From assembly GCF_032854445.1 (NCBI RefSeq), contig NC_088295.1, positions 80,892,644 to 80,956,643 on the forward strand: 64,000 nucleotides of DNA, read 5' to 3'. The DNA is from Liolophura sinensis. Taxonomy: Eukaryota > Mollusca > Polyplacophora > Chitonida > Chitonidae. A program made the position numbers and the translations under genes. Positions 47,717 through 60,600 of the stretch are shown piece by piece (the stretch's first letter is position 1; each line of letters begins with the position of its first letter). The notes beneath the pieces were generated by a model. It was not told the DNA's origin. It saw nothing but the letters and a program-made list of their open reading frames with translations, and did no database searches.

Positions 47717-47768
47717 CTGAACCTTGTTTCATACCTTGTCAAATGACTTGGTAGGAAACAAGGTTCAG
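47717..47768. repeat. 19-bp stem, 14-nt loop inverted repeat
   Basis: Bases 47717-47735 and 47750-47768 pair with one mismatch (ctgaaccttgtttc arm). It may be a small foldback element or a hairpin in the BMPR2 3'UTR. Confidence 0.6.
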
Positions 47769-48651
47769 TGGTGTCGTGTTACACAATAACCACTGCCACG
47801 GCAGTGTTAAACCCTTAATTATACCATGTGTATCGTTTGTGTGTTTATACATGTAATCCTTATTTTCTTGCTGTTTTGCACCTCTGAGAATGTACCCCAT
47901 AAACGTCATTAACTCCCACTACATTCCAGCTGTCCTTGTTGAATCTTCACTGTTTTGTATTGATACATGTGCTGCACTCTACATTTCAATGAAATCAGGC
48001 CTGTACAAATTTTTACCACCAGCACATAAGATTTATAACACATTTACATGTAGAGTGTATTAAAACATGTATGACATGTTCGCAAAGATCATACTTAAGC
48101 AGCCACATTGCCTACATGTGTTCAGTGTTTAACAGAAGCTGAAAACTGCAGGCACATGGATAACTACAAATTAACAATTAGTGAATACAGAGCAACACAT
48201 CAAATCTTCCCACATACACATGGAAAGTAATGTTAGTCCAAGAAAGTCCTGATGCTGTGCTTCTTGTCCTGGTTTACTGATGGAATTTTCCATGACTCCA
48301 CATTGTCACCTGTAGGTTTATGAGAGCCGCTTTATAGAAGCCTGTGTGACCAATCTGGCAAATGGCAGAATTTTGTCAAAAAATTGGAGACCAATCTGTA
48401 CAGCAACCTCCTAACAAAATCGCATGAATCTTTGTTACCAGATCACTGTTAATTCATAAACTGAGAACTTGGGGAGAAGAGGGATGATCTCGAATTCAAT
48501 AAAAAACCAAAAAAAAAATATTCCACACTTGTGACCAGCCACATGCAAATACACAATTACACTATGTGCACCCTGGTCACAGCGTCAATAGCCTCACAAG
48601 TCGATACGCCACAAGCGTCTGTGAAACAGGTAAAAGATAAGAGGCCCGCCA

Positions 48652-51600
48652 TCACACATCGGCTGAGCTCTGCCAGTGTCTCTCCACATCTGCTGCGCTG
48701 AACTGATGCAGGCTAATGCTGGCTTTGTTCAGTCTGGGGCCTGCATGGGCAGGCTGAGTACCTATATCATCACAGCTCTGGGAAAACATCATGCGGTCAC
48801 TGTACAGAGAGAAACGCCCTCTTTTCCCACTGACTGGCGTTTTAACGCGCCGTTTGATTTTCTCCCCTGGGGTGAGTTCAGCTGAGCTGGATAGACTAGT
48901 GTCCCGTGAGGGTTGGGAGCAGGTGCCTTCCCTCCAGCGAGTCTCCATGGAGGCACTTGGGGTAGACTGACCAGAGTCTTGTCTGACCAGAGGAAGAGTT
49001 GACGGACGCTTGTTCAGCTGATCACGAGATGACATCAGATCAGTCTCCTCCCACCTCTCACTATCGGATAAGTTACTTGGACTTAGATCAGAGCTACTCC
49101 TGGAGAGACCGTGGTCATTCCTTACACGTACCACAGAGGGTATGCCACCATTAGAGGTCTGTAGTTTAGCAATGCCTACTTCTGCTATACCTAACCTATT
49201 CTGTGCCAGTCTGCTATGGTTGTCCTTGTTAACCACGGAACCGTTGGTCATAGCAAGGGAGGTGGGGCGGACCACTGGCACTCCATTCAGAATACACACC
49301 TCCGTGGGGCGGGGATCCCCGGGGTCCAGCTGAGGCCCCGATATACCTGTCAGGTTCACGGCAGGCTTACAGCGTTTGTTCTGAGTCTTAGTCTCAATTT
49401 GTGATCCAGTCTTGGCGTGCTTCCCGAAGGCAAAATGGCTCAGTTTCAGTCCAATCTCTCTTGGTTTCAACTTTGCAAATAGAGACTTGTGTTTGTGTTC
49501 ATAGTTGTTGGTTTTATTTGAGGTGATAATAAGCTGACTTGGGTGCGTATTTCCTGACAGTGGGCGTGGCAGCACAGGTTCGCTGTGCACTGGGTTCTGC
49601 TGGTATGCAATTGGTCGATTGCGATGAGGGCTCAGGTGATCATTTTGAACCAATGAGCTCTCGACATTATCAGTCATTGCGTCAAAGGCATTCTCCACGA
49701 GGTGGTTAGAAGGGCGCTGGGCACGCACATTACTCCTCTCAGGTTTACTGACTTTAGAGGTTTTGGACGAGATCAGCGTGTTGCCCGACACAGTTAACTC
49801 TTCATCACTGCTCTTGTGCGTATTGCGCTCCACAATGGGATTGCGGCCATGGTTTTGCTGAGCAGCCAGGTTAGACTTAGCCAAGTTTATGTTGTGGGGT
49901 TTTGCAGGTGGTTCCGCCTCCGATGGAGAGAGAATGGTGGTCTCTGTTGTGGAGGATGACACACTACGCTCATTAAACCATGACTGTCTTGGCTGATTAA
50001 CTGAGCCAATGATGTCTGGGCCAGGTGGGTGTCTGGCTAACAGAGGTGCGCTACTGTTCTCTGTGGGTTCACCAGGAGAAAGCTCACCCTGACTCAACAC
50101 TGCTACAGGGGAGACCGGGGATCCTGGCATGATAAGGGTGGGGCTTTCTGTTTTATCACCAAGACAATCCTGGCCTGTCGTGTTCAGGGTGGGAGTCACA
50201 CCTGTAGTCAACAAGTAGAAGCCATCAACACCATTTTGATGAAATAAGTGCTAAATACAGATTAAACAGTCATTAAAGGATACATGAAAAGGAACTACAA
50301 AATAAAGGTTATGCTTCTATGCCACATGAAGAAAATTATGCCCTGGAATTTGTGTTAAAAAAATTTAATTTTGGGGCTATTTTTTCTGTCAATGGTCGGA
50401 TTTTTTCATAAATTACATCATCATTGATCTTGCTCGGAACTCGGTGGACACTGAAGTGCTCTAAGCACGGTGTGGGCAACGTGACGCACACAATTACTGC
50501 ATGGCTTCTTTGGGCCAGCTTAGCACCCCTTCCACGCCCCTACATTTGCACCCTTGACCCCATTTGGCCAGACCTGGGCCTTCTGTCCCCACAAAGTTCT
50601 CTTTAAACAGGGATCATCGTTTAGATTGACAGAGGCATTACTTATGGATAACAACTCCTGGATTTATTGTGTTGGTGATGTTTCGATGTAGGTATGATAA
50701 CGGTTTGATACGTCATCAACGTCAGACATCAAACCATATTATACATCAAACGGTATAATATGGTTTGATAACGATGTAAGAACCTACATCGAAACATCAC
50801 CAACACAATAAATCCAAGAGTTGTTATCCATAAGTAATGCCTCTGTCAATCTATACCATCCCAATTCCTAAATGCCTCTGAAAGAAGGGATCATCGCTGA
50901 CATCACCACTAAAAAACTACTTCATTTCCAAACTGACCACTGGCAACTTAAGAAAACTGTTCCCTGAAGCCATTTTTACCCCCCAAAGTGAAAGTTTGTT
51001 TGTACTGTTCAATGTTATTACACATGATAATCTACACATTAAGACATGGAACCAAAGCATTATCCTTCAAATACAATTATCATGGATAAGGTTACACACA
51101 TGATGCTTACTTCAAAATCTTTTTAAACAACTTCTGATATGCCAGTGATTACTTGTTTCATGAGCTTCAGCTAATAATTATCATCAGGAAAGAAAGACAA
51201 TGAATAAACCAACAAATTTAATACAGTCATTTTGATCATCTAGACAAGGGTTTAAAATCTTGCTATACCCTTGTGACGAACATCATTGGCCCAAAGTACA
51301 GCTATCTCAGCCAACCGTTCCTCCACACAGAGAGCTGTGAGACGAGCTTCTGCATCGCTATCCCAGCAGTCTTCTATCGTCTCCTTCAGAGCACGAATGG
51401 CCTGTAAATACATCTCCACACATCAAAGTTGAAGCAATATGTATTTTGCACCATACTTTCTCCAAATCTTTCTGCTCTAACTGCCAAAAACATATTTTTA
51501 TGGATTTTACACACTATTAAAAAAAGAGCAGTAAGAAATAACACGAAAAGTTTTTTTTTTTTTTTTTTTGAATGGTATTTATAAAAAAATATCCTTAATA

Positions 51601-54600
51601 GCCAAAACAGAACTGACATCCTGTACAGACCTGATTACTGTCTTTCCAGACATCTGGAAACTTTGGCCGTGTCTTGTTGTGATACACAATCATTTGTATG
51701 TCTTCAAAACTAGGGTGGGGACCGGCCTCTGCCTGGTACGGTATCATGTGTTCTGGGACAGGTAACCCTGAAGGCCGCAACATTCACACATGTCCATGAG
51801 TTGTAGTACAGCAGAAATTATACTTCACAAGTTTCAATACAATACTTAAAATTCTTTATTCTTTTAAAAGACCTAAATTACAACATATCAAGCTATGGAT
51901 TTAATTTAAATCAAAGGAAAGAAATTGTTAATATGGTTTTGGCAAGCTGGCCTCATCCTTTGACTATGAAGACAGCTCTGTGAAACAACAATTAGGTTTA
52001 ATGACAGAATTTCACCCCTGTTCTAATCTTACACTTTTAGATGGCTAACCCTAGCACAATAAAAGTGCATAATTTGACAGATAAATGGTATAATCAGGCA
52101 AACAGCCAGATTAGCTAAGCCGGTGTGTAATGGACTAACCTTGGTAGAGGTCTGTGCAACGAGAGGAGACCTCCCAAAGCACCAGGCCCAGTGCATAGAT
52201 GTCCACCTGCTTGAGGGAGGCTTCACAGTCCCTCAGGTTCATTGCTCCTTCTAAAACTTCAGGAGCCATGTATGATATGGTACCCACCTGTTGTGACATG
52301 AACAACACGCATGATTGACATGAACAACATGCATTATTAACATATACATCTAAGCTAAAAGGACATATATTGGTTTACTGGAGTGAAAAATCAAAGGTTT
52401 TTCTTCATGAAATTGTCCACATATTAAATTCACCACAAGCCTCCTTTAATGCACTGATTTAAAATTGTTAACTGTATATTACATGTATGGTGTAACAAGG
52501 CTGAGGGTTAGAAACAAGACATTCAGAAGTTTTCCAGGTTGACCGTCTAAATACACGACAAACTACATGTAAACACTAAAAGCTTTCTAAATATAAACTT
52601 CCAATTGTAACCCTGATACATACTAAAAATTAATAGACCTGGTGACCTCATGCCAAAGTACTACGAACACCATGGAGAAACTCACAACAAAAACACACTG
52701 AGTTATCTCCCTTTTACATTTACTTACATCTGTCAGAGAGAACTGCTCTGCATTTTCACGATGCCCATTCCTGAATATTTTTGAGCCCATGGTTGTCATG
52801 GAGAATCCAAAGTCAGCAATAACACAAGTGAGGTCATTCTTGACAAGAATGTTGGCAGTGTTGATGTCACGGTGAGCAATAGGAGGCTTCACTTTATCTG
52901 AGAATGAAGAATCAGTAGTCACTGTTAATCCCATCAGTATGATATTTTTTACAAGAACTTGTATTTTAATTCTCTTATCAAGAGTATAGCACAATATAAA
53001 TATACACATTAAAACATTAAATATATCCATACTCTCATAGCTTTTTGTCAACACGATATGTTTTGGTGTAAAGCCAGAATAAAGTTTTTTATTTCAAGGA
53101 AGAATAAATATATCAGTATTCCCATTAAGCATGCAGTCCTTCAGTGCGCCTCATTATCATGAAATATTATTCAGTTCAGCAACAGTTACACTACTCATGC
53201 CTGTCACAAAATTTCTGCCTGGAGGAATTTGGTACTCACCCCCTTGTTTGAACTCCATGTGAAGATGTGCTAAGCCCTTAGCCACGGAATGACACATGCC
53301 ACACAAAGTGGACCAGTTTATAGTGTAATTTTTCAAGTAGCCCTTGAGTGACCCCAGAGGCATATAAGCTAAGACCAGCATATACTGCATCCTCTCCCCC
53401 TCCTCGTTCTCCCGCTCATCAGCACCATAAAACTGGAGAAGGCTCTCGTGGTCCATGAATGGCAGTAGGTAGATATTCCTCTCGTTGTAGTAGTACTGCC
53501 TGTGAGGTGGCATGAACTTCTTGATGACAACTTCTCGGTCATTCAGGGTACCCTTGAGAACCTCACTGTAACGCCCTTTCCTGATGGTGTCCGAGAGCTT
53601 CAGAGAGCTAAGGTCCAAGCGTGAGGGAGGCGGAGCTTCCACCCAGTGGTCGTGGGGCATTCGAAGAGCGCGGGAATTCATCCACAGGCGGTAAGCCACA
53701 AATAATATGACTATGATGAGGCCGACGGCAAACAGTGGCACCAGAGCAATGATAATAGTCTCCATCTTGTACCTGGATCCAGTCAGGTAGCGGGTTTCTG
53801 CAAATACAAAAGCACTTGTATCAGTCAGTCCAGTGTACTTATTAAACATGTATGTTTGTATATGAAAGACAGGTCAAATGCGAAATCAAGTCCTGGACAA
53901 CAACTTTACATGTGTCAAGTGTGATGCATTTAGGATTCAAGATAAAGGATACTTATTCAGAACAGTAACCATTGAAAAACCACAATGTTCATTGCTTGAG
54001 AGTATGCTGAAATGCTATACACACATCTTTTAAGAGATCTTCTAAACATTCAGTGATCATTCAGTGGAACTTGCAATAGGCCACATTTCATTTGAAGGCC
54101 AGAAAACAGGGATATATGATAAAAAAAAGAAGATACACTTGGATATCATAACCAGGAAAAGGCATTTGGGCAGCTATAAGGCCCTATGGCATGTACTGCC
54201 TGCTGGAGCAGTTTGACACATATTAAACTGTGTCCACTTCAGAGGCACACTGTGACAGCCAGCAAACCATTTAAACAGATGACATTATATTAGCATTCAC
54301 AATTCACCAAGATTTCTCCTTGTTAGAAATGTCTCACAGTGCTGAATTTGTTTCTTTCTTTTCTTCTTTGAGTTTGGCAACAAGTTCAATATTATTTTCG
54401 TCCTATCAACAAGACTTCTCCTTGTAGCTGGTAGATAATGATGTTCACAAAGTAACATGTACCTCACTGGAATGGCTGGCCCAGAACACCCGACATGACA
54501 CCTCAGTTAGTCACAAACTGACACTATGGTGACGAATGCTTGGCCTATTCCACTACACATCTGCACCAAAATATGGATAATGAATCAAGGGTACCTATCT

Positions 54601-57600
54601 TAAAATTTTAAGATTCTCCTGATAATGACAGAACTGTGCAAATCCTCAGTCATGAACTTATTCACTGAATAATGTTGATGCATTTTGTCCCTGGATATAT
54701 TACATGCACATATGTTAAACCTCATTATAAAGGTTTGGCAGATGTTTAACTCATGTCTATCAGTACCGAGTGAAGAATGCTGGTTTACTAATCCACCAAA
54801 GTGAAAAAAAAATTTAGCAGGGCAATAGACACCTAAAAAACAAATAAATAAAAATTACCTCATGCTTCATGAATACCACCTAATTGTTTATGTGTACCTG
54901 TTCATAACCAGTTAGTCTGGCAAGGTCAAATGCAATCACCGAGATACGAGCAGGGTTAATTAACTTAACATTTGTCATGCGCGCATACAGTCCAATAGGT
55001 CTAGAGACCCAAAAGTGGTCCCCCAGAGGTCTCCATCAACACTGGTCACCCAAACCCAAGTGATCAGGAAATGGTAATGTTGAAAAGCGATAATTTTCTG
55101 GTAAAAATTATGTTTTTAAAATCTAATTACAGGAATTCAAGAATACACAAGTAATATAAGGTTTAAAATCTAGGCTCCAGTTTGAAAACACTATCAAGGA
55201 ATGTAGTAGCATATATTGGACATGTAAGCTTCCCTGGTAGTTTATAATCAACACAACCTACACTTCATGCATGTGTTCACAGAAGATGGCCCTGTTGTTA
55301 CATTTATAATGCATGTGTTTGTAGAAGATGGCCCTGTTGTTACATGTATAATGCATGTGTCTGTAGAACATGGCCCTGCTGTTACATGTATAATACATGT
55401 GTTCATAGAAGATGGCCCTGTTGTTACATGTATGATGCATGTATCCGTAGAACATGGCCCTGTTCTTACATGTATAATACATGTGTCATAGAAGATGGCC
55501 CTGTTTGTTACATGTATAATGCATGTTGTTTGTAGAAGATGGCCCTGTTGTTACACACAGAAGATGGCCCTGTTATTACATGTATAACGCATGTGTTCAT
55601 AGAAGATGGCCCTGTTGTTACATGTATGATGCATGTATCTGTAGAACATGGCCCTGTTCTTACATGTATAATACATGTGTTCATAAAGATGGCCCTGTTG
55701 TTACATGTATAATGCATGTGTTTGTAGAAGATGGCCATGTTGTTACACACAGAAGATGGCCCTGTTATTACATGTATAACACATGTGTTCAAAGAAGTTG
55801 GCCCTGTTGTTACATGTATAATGCATGTGTCCGCAGAACATGGCCCTGTTGTTACATGTAGATGGCCCTGTTGTTACATGTATAATGCATGTGTTTGTAG
55901 AAGATGGCTCTGTTGTTACACATAGAAGATGGCCCTGTTGTTACATGTATATTGCATGTGTTCGTAAAAGATGGCCCTGTTATTACATGTATAATGCATG
56001 TGTTCATAGAAGATGGCCCTGTTGTTACATGTATAATGCATGTGTCCGTAGAACATGGCCCTGTTATTACATGTATAATGCATGTGTTTGTAGAAGATGG
56101 CTTTTGTTGTTACATGTATATTGTATGTGTTTGTAGAAGATGGCCCTGTTGTTACATGTATAATGCATGTGTTTGTAGAAGATGGCCCTGTTGTTACATG
56201 TATAATGCATGTGTTCATAGAAGATGGCCCTGTTGTTACATGTATAATGGAGGTGTTTGTAGAAGATGGCCCTGTTGTTACATGTATAATGCATGTGTTC
56301 GTAGAAGATGGCCCTGATGTTTGACCAGCTCATCATATCGGTCTGCTTTTAAAACAATATCTGCTCCACTCTTCAGATATGTATACAAACAGGTGTCAAT
56401 GCTGGCACATCTGTGCTTTTCACCACCCACCAGGTAATTCTGATGGTGTGACATGTTACAGGACTCAGCCATAAATCACCAGTCAATGTAAAATGGCAGA
56501 GGTGTGTATGGGTATAAAGTTAAAAAAGAAGTACTTTTTGTGTGTATATCTTATCAAATCTGCCTCACATGTCTGTACTGCAGCCAAAAAGAAGATGCAT
56601 TGTGTCCTGTGCTGATTGCTCATAACACTAAAACCCAGGGTGGGATCTAACCCTTTGAAGCCACCTGAAAGAGGCATGTATGACTGTTGTATCTGGTCCA
56701 TTCTTCACACTGTGCTATGTCAAACAGTGTTTGTAAAACTACACAATAGGCTAAGGCTTGCAGGGAACTCAGCCATGACTTCGTATCTCTGGTGTTTACC
56801 TGGCCTGTTTGAGAGTTCAGCCAGGGTGGGGAGATTTCTTCCAGTGACATACTGTAGGACATCCTCCGCGATCACTCTGTGCCTTTACACAGCACAGACA
56901 TAGTTATCAGGAGGATATGTGTCAGTGCAAGTTACCAGCCACCTTGCTTTCCTAACCCGTTTACATGCTGTACTACTGCTCTATACATACCTATAAATAT
57001 TGTTCACACTGAAAAATCTGATGTCTGTATTGACATAAATGCTGAAAGTTGAACCCGAAAGTTGAAGAAACATTTTAGGCCCAAAACAGGATTGCACCAA
57101 TAAATAAATGAGACCCTTATACACAAAAATTTGGAAAGATGGAGAAACGGGGATGCATATTCGTCCTTGAAGACTGTTCATACTGCCATGTACATGAAGG
57201 TACCCTATGGAGTAGGGTCAGAATTTTTGAAGATGTTCTGTGTTTTTCCAATATAATCCACTCACTCTCACCATCTCCACCTCGATCCTCCTGTGATTTC
57301 TTGGCTCGAGATAATCAAATAAAGTCCACTGACTATCAGATATATGGAAATGCAATTTATGAGGCAAATAACCAAAGTTAAACAAGTTTTGTGAATATAA
57401 AATCCCAGAGCAAGTCATTTCTTCCATTAGCAAATAAATTCCTTCAGCCAAGGCAACCAAGTTCTGTCAAATAACATTGTTGTTTATGTCCTTTTTTGCT
57501 ACAAAAAATTGGAAATTAATTCCACAGGAAGACTGGTCACTGGTCATCTCGGGATCATGCCATTACCAAATACCAATTTGATTTAGCCCCAGAACCTACA

Positions 57601-60600
57601 ATCAATCATCCTTCAGAGGATCGTCAGCCAAAAAACTAGCAGGGCCAGTACCCTTTGCTGAAGTGCACAGTAATACCCTAAGCTTCCGCTCTTAGTACGG
57701 CTAGTATAATGATTCAGGATGTAGCCCTACCCTGTACTCATTTCCATATTGATTTCATCTTAATCAAACCATATTTGTTCTCTGTTTTCCAATTTACCTG
57801 GCAGAAAACCAGTTCAACTGTACCAGACTGGTACTTGACACATTTCTGACTCTACTCCATTGGGTAATTTTCCATCATACTGTGGTATTATACATTGATA
57901 TTGGGCCTGCACATGTCCAAAAATTAAATGAAAAATTTGCTGTAGGCTTTTTTTTTCTGCACATTTGCTACATGTACATGTAAAATTGTTACAAATGATG
58001 ATTTCTTCCTGGGATATTGTTCAAGGATACAAATACAAAAACTGAGTTTTCCCTGGAACATGTACTGTTACAACTCAGTCCTCACAGACTCTCAGGGGCT
58101 GGCGACAGTGTAAATCAATTAAGCTCCACACATCTGCAATTTGTCATAATGCCCAGCCCTTTGATACAGAACTGTAAAATAAACTGTGCACACAGAACAA
58201 CATAATTCTAATCAGTATCACCCATTATATCTAAACTTGGCGTGAAAAGGTTTTGCCTATTTCCATTACCACATCACAGCGGTGCTATGTGAAGCATATA
58301 CATGTACATGTATGTGCTTTGACATTTGCTAACTATTTGGCTAAGAAAGAAAAGTTGGCATGAAGAGAAGAAGCTTTGACCCAGACGGCAGGACAGGCTA
58401 GGCCTCATTGATTTCAGAGTATTGATTTGTCTCGTGTCCTGGCGAGGCCATGGCTGGCTAGCTAGCCCTGTATCAGTCTCCTGGTTGAGCCGCACAGCAG
58501 TCAGCCAGTNNNNNNNNNNNNNNNNNNNNNNNNNNNNNNNNNNNNNNNNNNNNNNNNNNNNNNNNNNNNNNNNNNNNNNNNNNNNNNNNNNNNNNNNNNN
58601 NNNNNNNNNNNNNNNNNNNNNNNNNNNNNNNNNNNNNNNNNNNNNNNNNNNNNNNNNNNNNNNNNNNNNNNNNNNNNNNNNNNNNNNNNNNNNNNNNNNN
58701 NNNNNNNNNCACAGAGCAGCCTAGTCAGACACAGCACATGCTATGTCAGCCACCTGACGCCAGCCGTGATTAAGCTCACACCCAGCAAGGTGTATCGTTT
58801 CCTAGCTCGCTCTCTCACAGACAGCAGTTACCACTAGCTGAACATATTTGCAAGAACATGTAGCCTGCCTGAGCTGACTGGGATGAAGACACATGTACAA
58901 TATTTTATGCCTTTCTCTCTAAAAACATAATTATTAGCAAAAGGCCCAATTGTGCACCTAAAATGCATGGCCCCATGTTACAGATGCACTTTTTAGTCAA
59001 CATGTATGGGTTGTTATTGCAGACTCTGGAGTTTTTACGCAATACTGATAAAACATCAACAATTACATTCTTAACTTCCCAGCCCTTTTCCTAGCTATTA
59101 GGATTTACAGCCCCTCGACCATCGGCAGGTTGCTGGCAGGCCTCAACACTTATGGCCAGAGAGGAAGCCAGCATGAGCTTGACTTGAACTCACAGCGACA
59201 GCATTGGTGACAGGCTCCTGGGTCATTGCACAGCGCTGGCGTGCTGACCCTCACGACTACAATTTTTTAATACAGTTACTGGTACTGTACATGTAATTCT
59301 TACCATAATTCTTCAGCCTTTTCTAATGTTTGGAAAACCTTTATTCAAAAATATTCTGAAGAGATTATTCTGTGTAGACTGATAAAGTAATACATTTTTG
59401 TGAGTCCTTGAAATAGGCCAACCCAACCAATGTAGTTTGTCTAGTTTGTTTGGTGTTTCCATCCATCTTTGAAAGGAATGACAACTCAAGGATGTCATCT
59501 ATATACTATTTACAAAGAATATACATGACTATAGCTCCAGTCCTCTGTTTCCTGTTTTGAATATCTCAGTCCAACTGATTTAAGGTACACAGAGCATATA
59601 CAGAGCTCAGGTCAATGCGCAGGATCGGTGATAACCCAATAATGTAACCGCTGCTCCCACAACTTTGTGACACATACAATTCCATGGCATTTATCCCACT
59701 TCTTATATTCATTGGCATGGGATTATTAACATCGTCCTTCATATTTTATGTACAAATTCTTTCTATTCAGACACAGTTTACTACTGTTTCCTTTTTCTTT
59801 ACTAGAGACTCTTGTTGGATGGTAGAGTATATGTGTGCTGTATGTAAAATAAATGTCATGGCTGAATTTCTTGCTAGCATATGTTATGGATTGTGAATAT
59901 TTTGTAAAACTGGCTGTTGTATAGATAGCCAAAACATGTTATAATTCATACAATCGTAGAGTCACCTGCCTCACCTTAAAGTTGTAGTTGAATGCAAAAG
60001 TGCATGTATGTTAGAGATGTAATCTCCAAAAACTCAGAAGGTGCATCTCTATTGAAATGACATCCGCAGAAAGTATACCCCTTGTACATTTTACCTATCT
60101 AAGCTTTACACATGCCGTCACCGAATTCATCACATTACTTATAAGCAATGCCGCACCAAGCCAAGTCCGAGTTTCCTACGTGTTGATATTTGCTACATGT
60201 ATCATTCACCCATCCTACCACCATCTTGATCGGATGGGCGGCCTATGCACTGATGTTGGTACTATCCCGATCCTCATCAGCTGGTACATGTAGTCGTGTT
60301 CAGACTGTTTTACTGCACTTTAGCCTTTGCCTACACGCTTGCTGTAAACATGACATGATATATTTTAGTTTGCTTACCTGGTAACGCAGGCATGGTGACA
60401 AGAAAAGTAGTAGTGAATGGTCTATCATTCAAGCCAGTAAAAAGGTGAGCTAGCCCAATGGAAGGCTTCCGAGTTTGGCTTTCTCGTTTCTCAACAAAGT
60501 TTATTAGTGTCAGTGGAAATGTAAAATCGTCACCGCATTCCCAGATGATCTGGGATGATATATGTTGATATAAAGCTGTACAAGATTAGTATTCTACATT

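Larger units (their letters stand above)
41540..48651 (-). other. BMPR2: Probable BMPR2 3'UTR and flanking region
   Basis: No other gene is supported between the BMPR2 stop (48652-48654) and about 41.5 kb. Minus-strand AATAAA hexamers occur at 47229-47234 and 41556-41561, so the 3'UTR may be about 1.4 kb or about 7.1 kb. Vertebrate BMPR2 is known for a long 3'UTR. The region includes the 78-bp and 54-bp minisatellites and otherwise AT-rich non-coding sequence. Confidence 0.35.

Noticed and set aside
55258-56336. Many 60-137 codon frames
   Set aside because: They are all readings of the 42-bp intronic array.
57272-57463. 64-codon minus-strand segment with splice-like edges (contains [13 protein letters not shown])
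   Set aside because: It is phase 0-0, so it cannot be a BMPR2 cassette, and no partner exon was found. Frames of this length are common by chance here.
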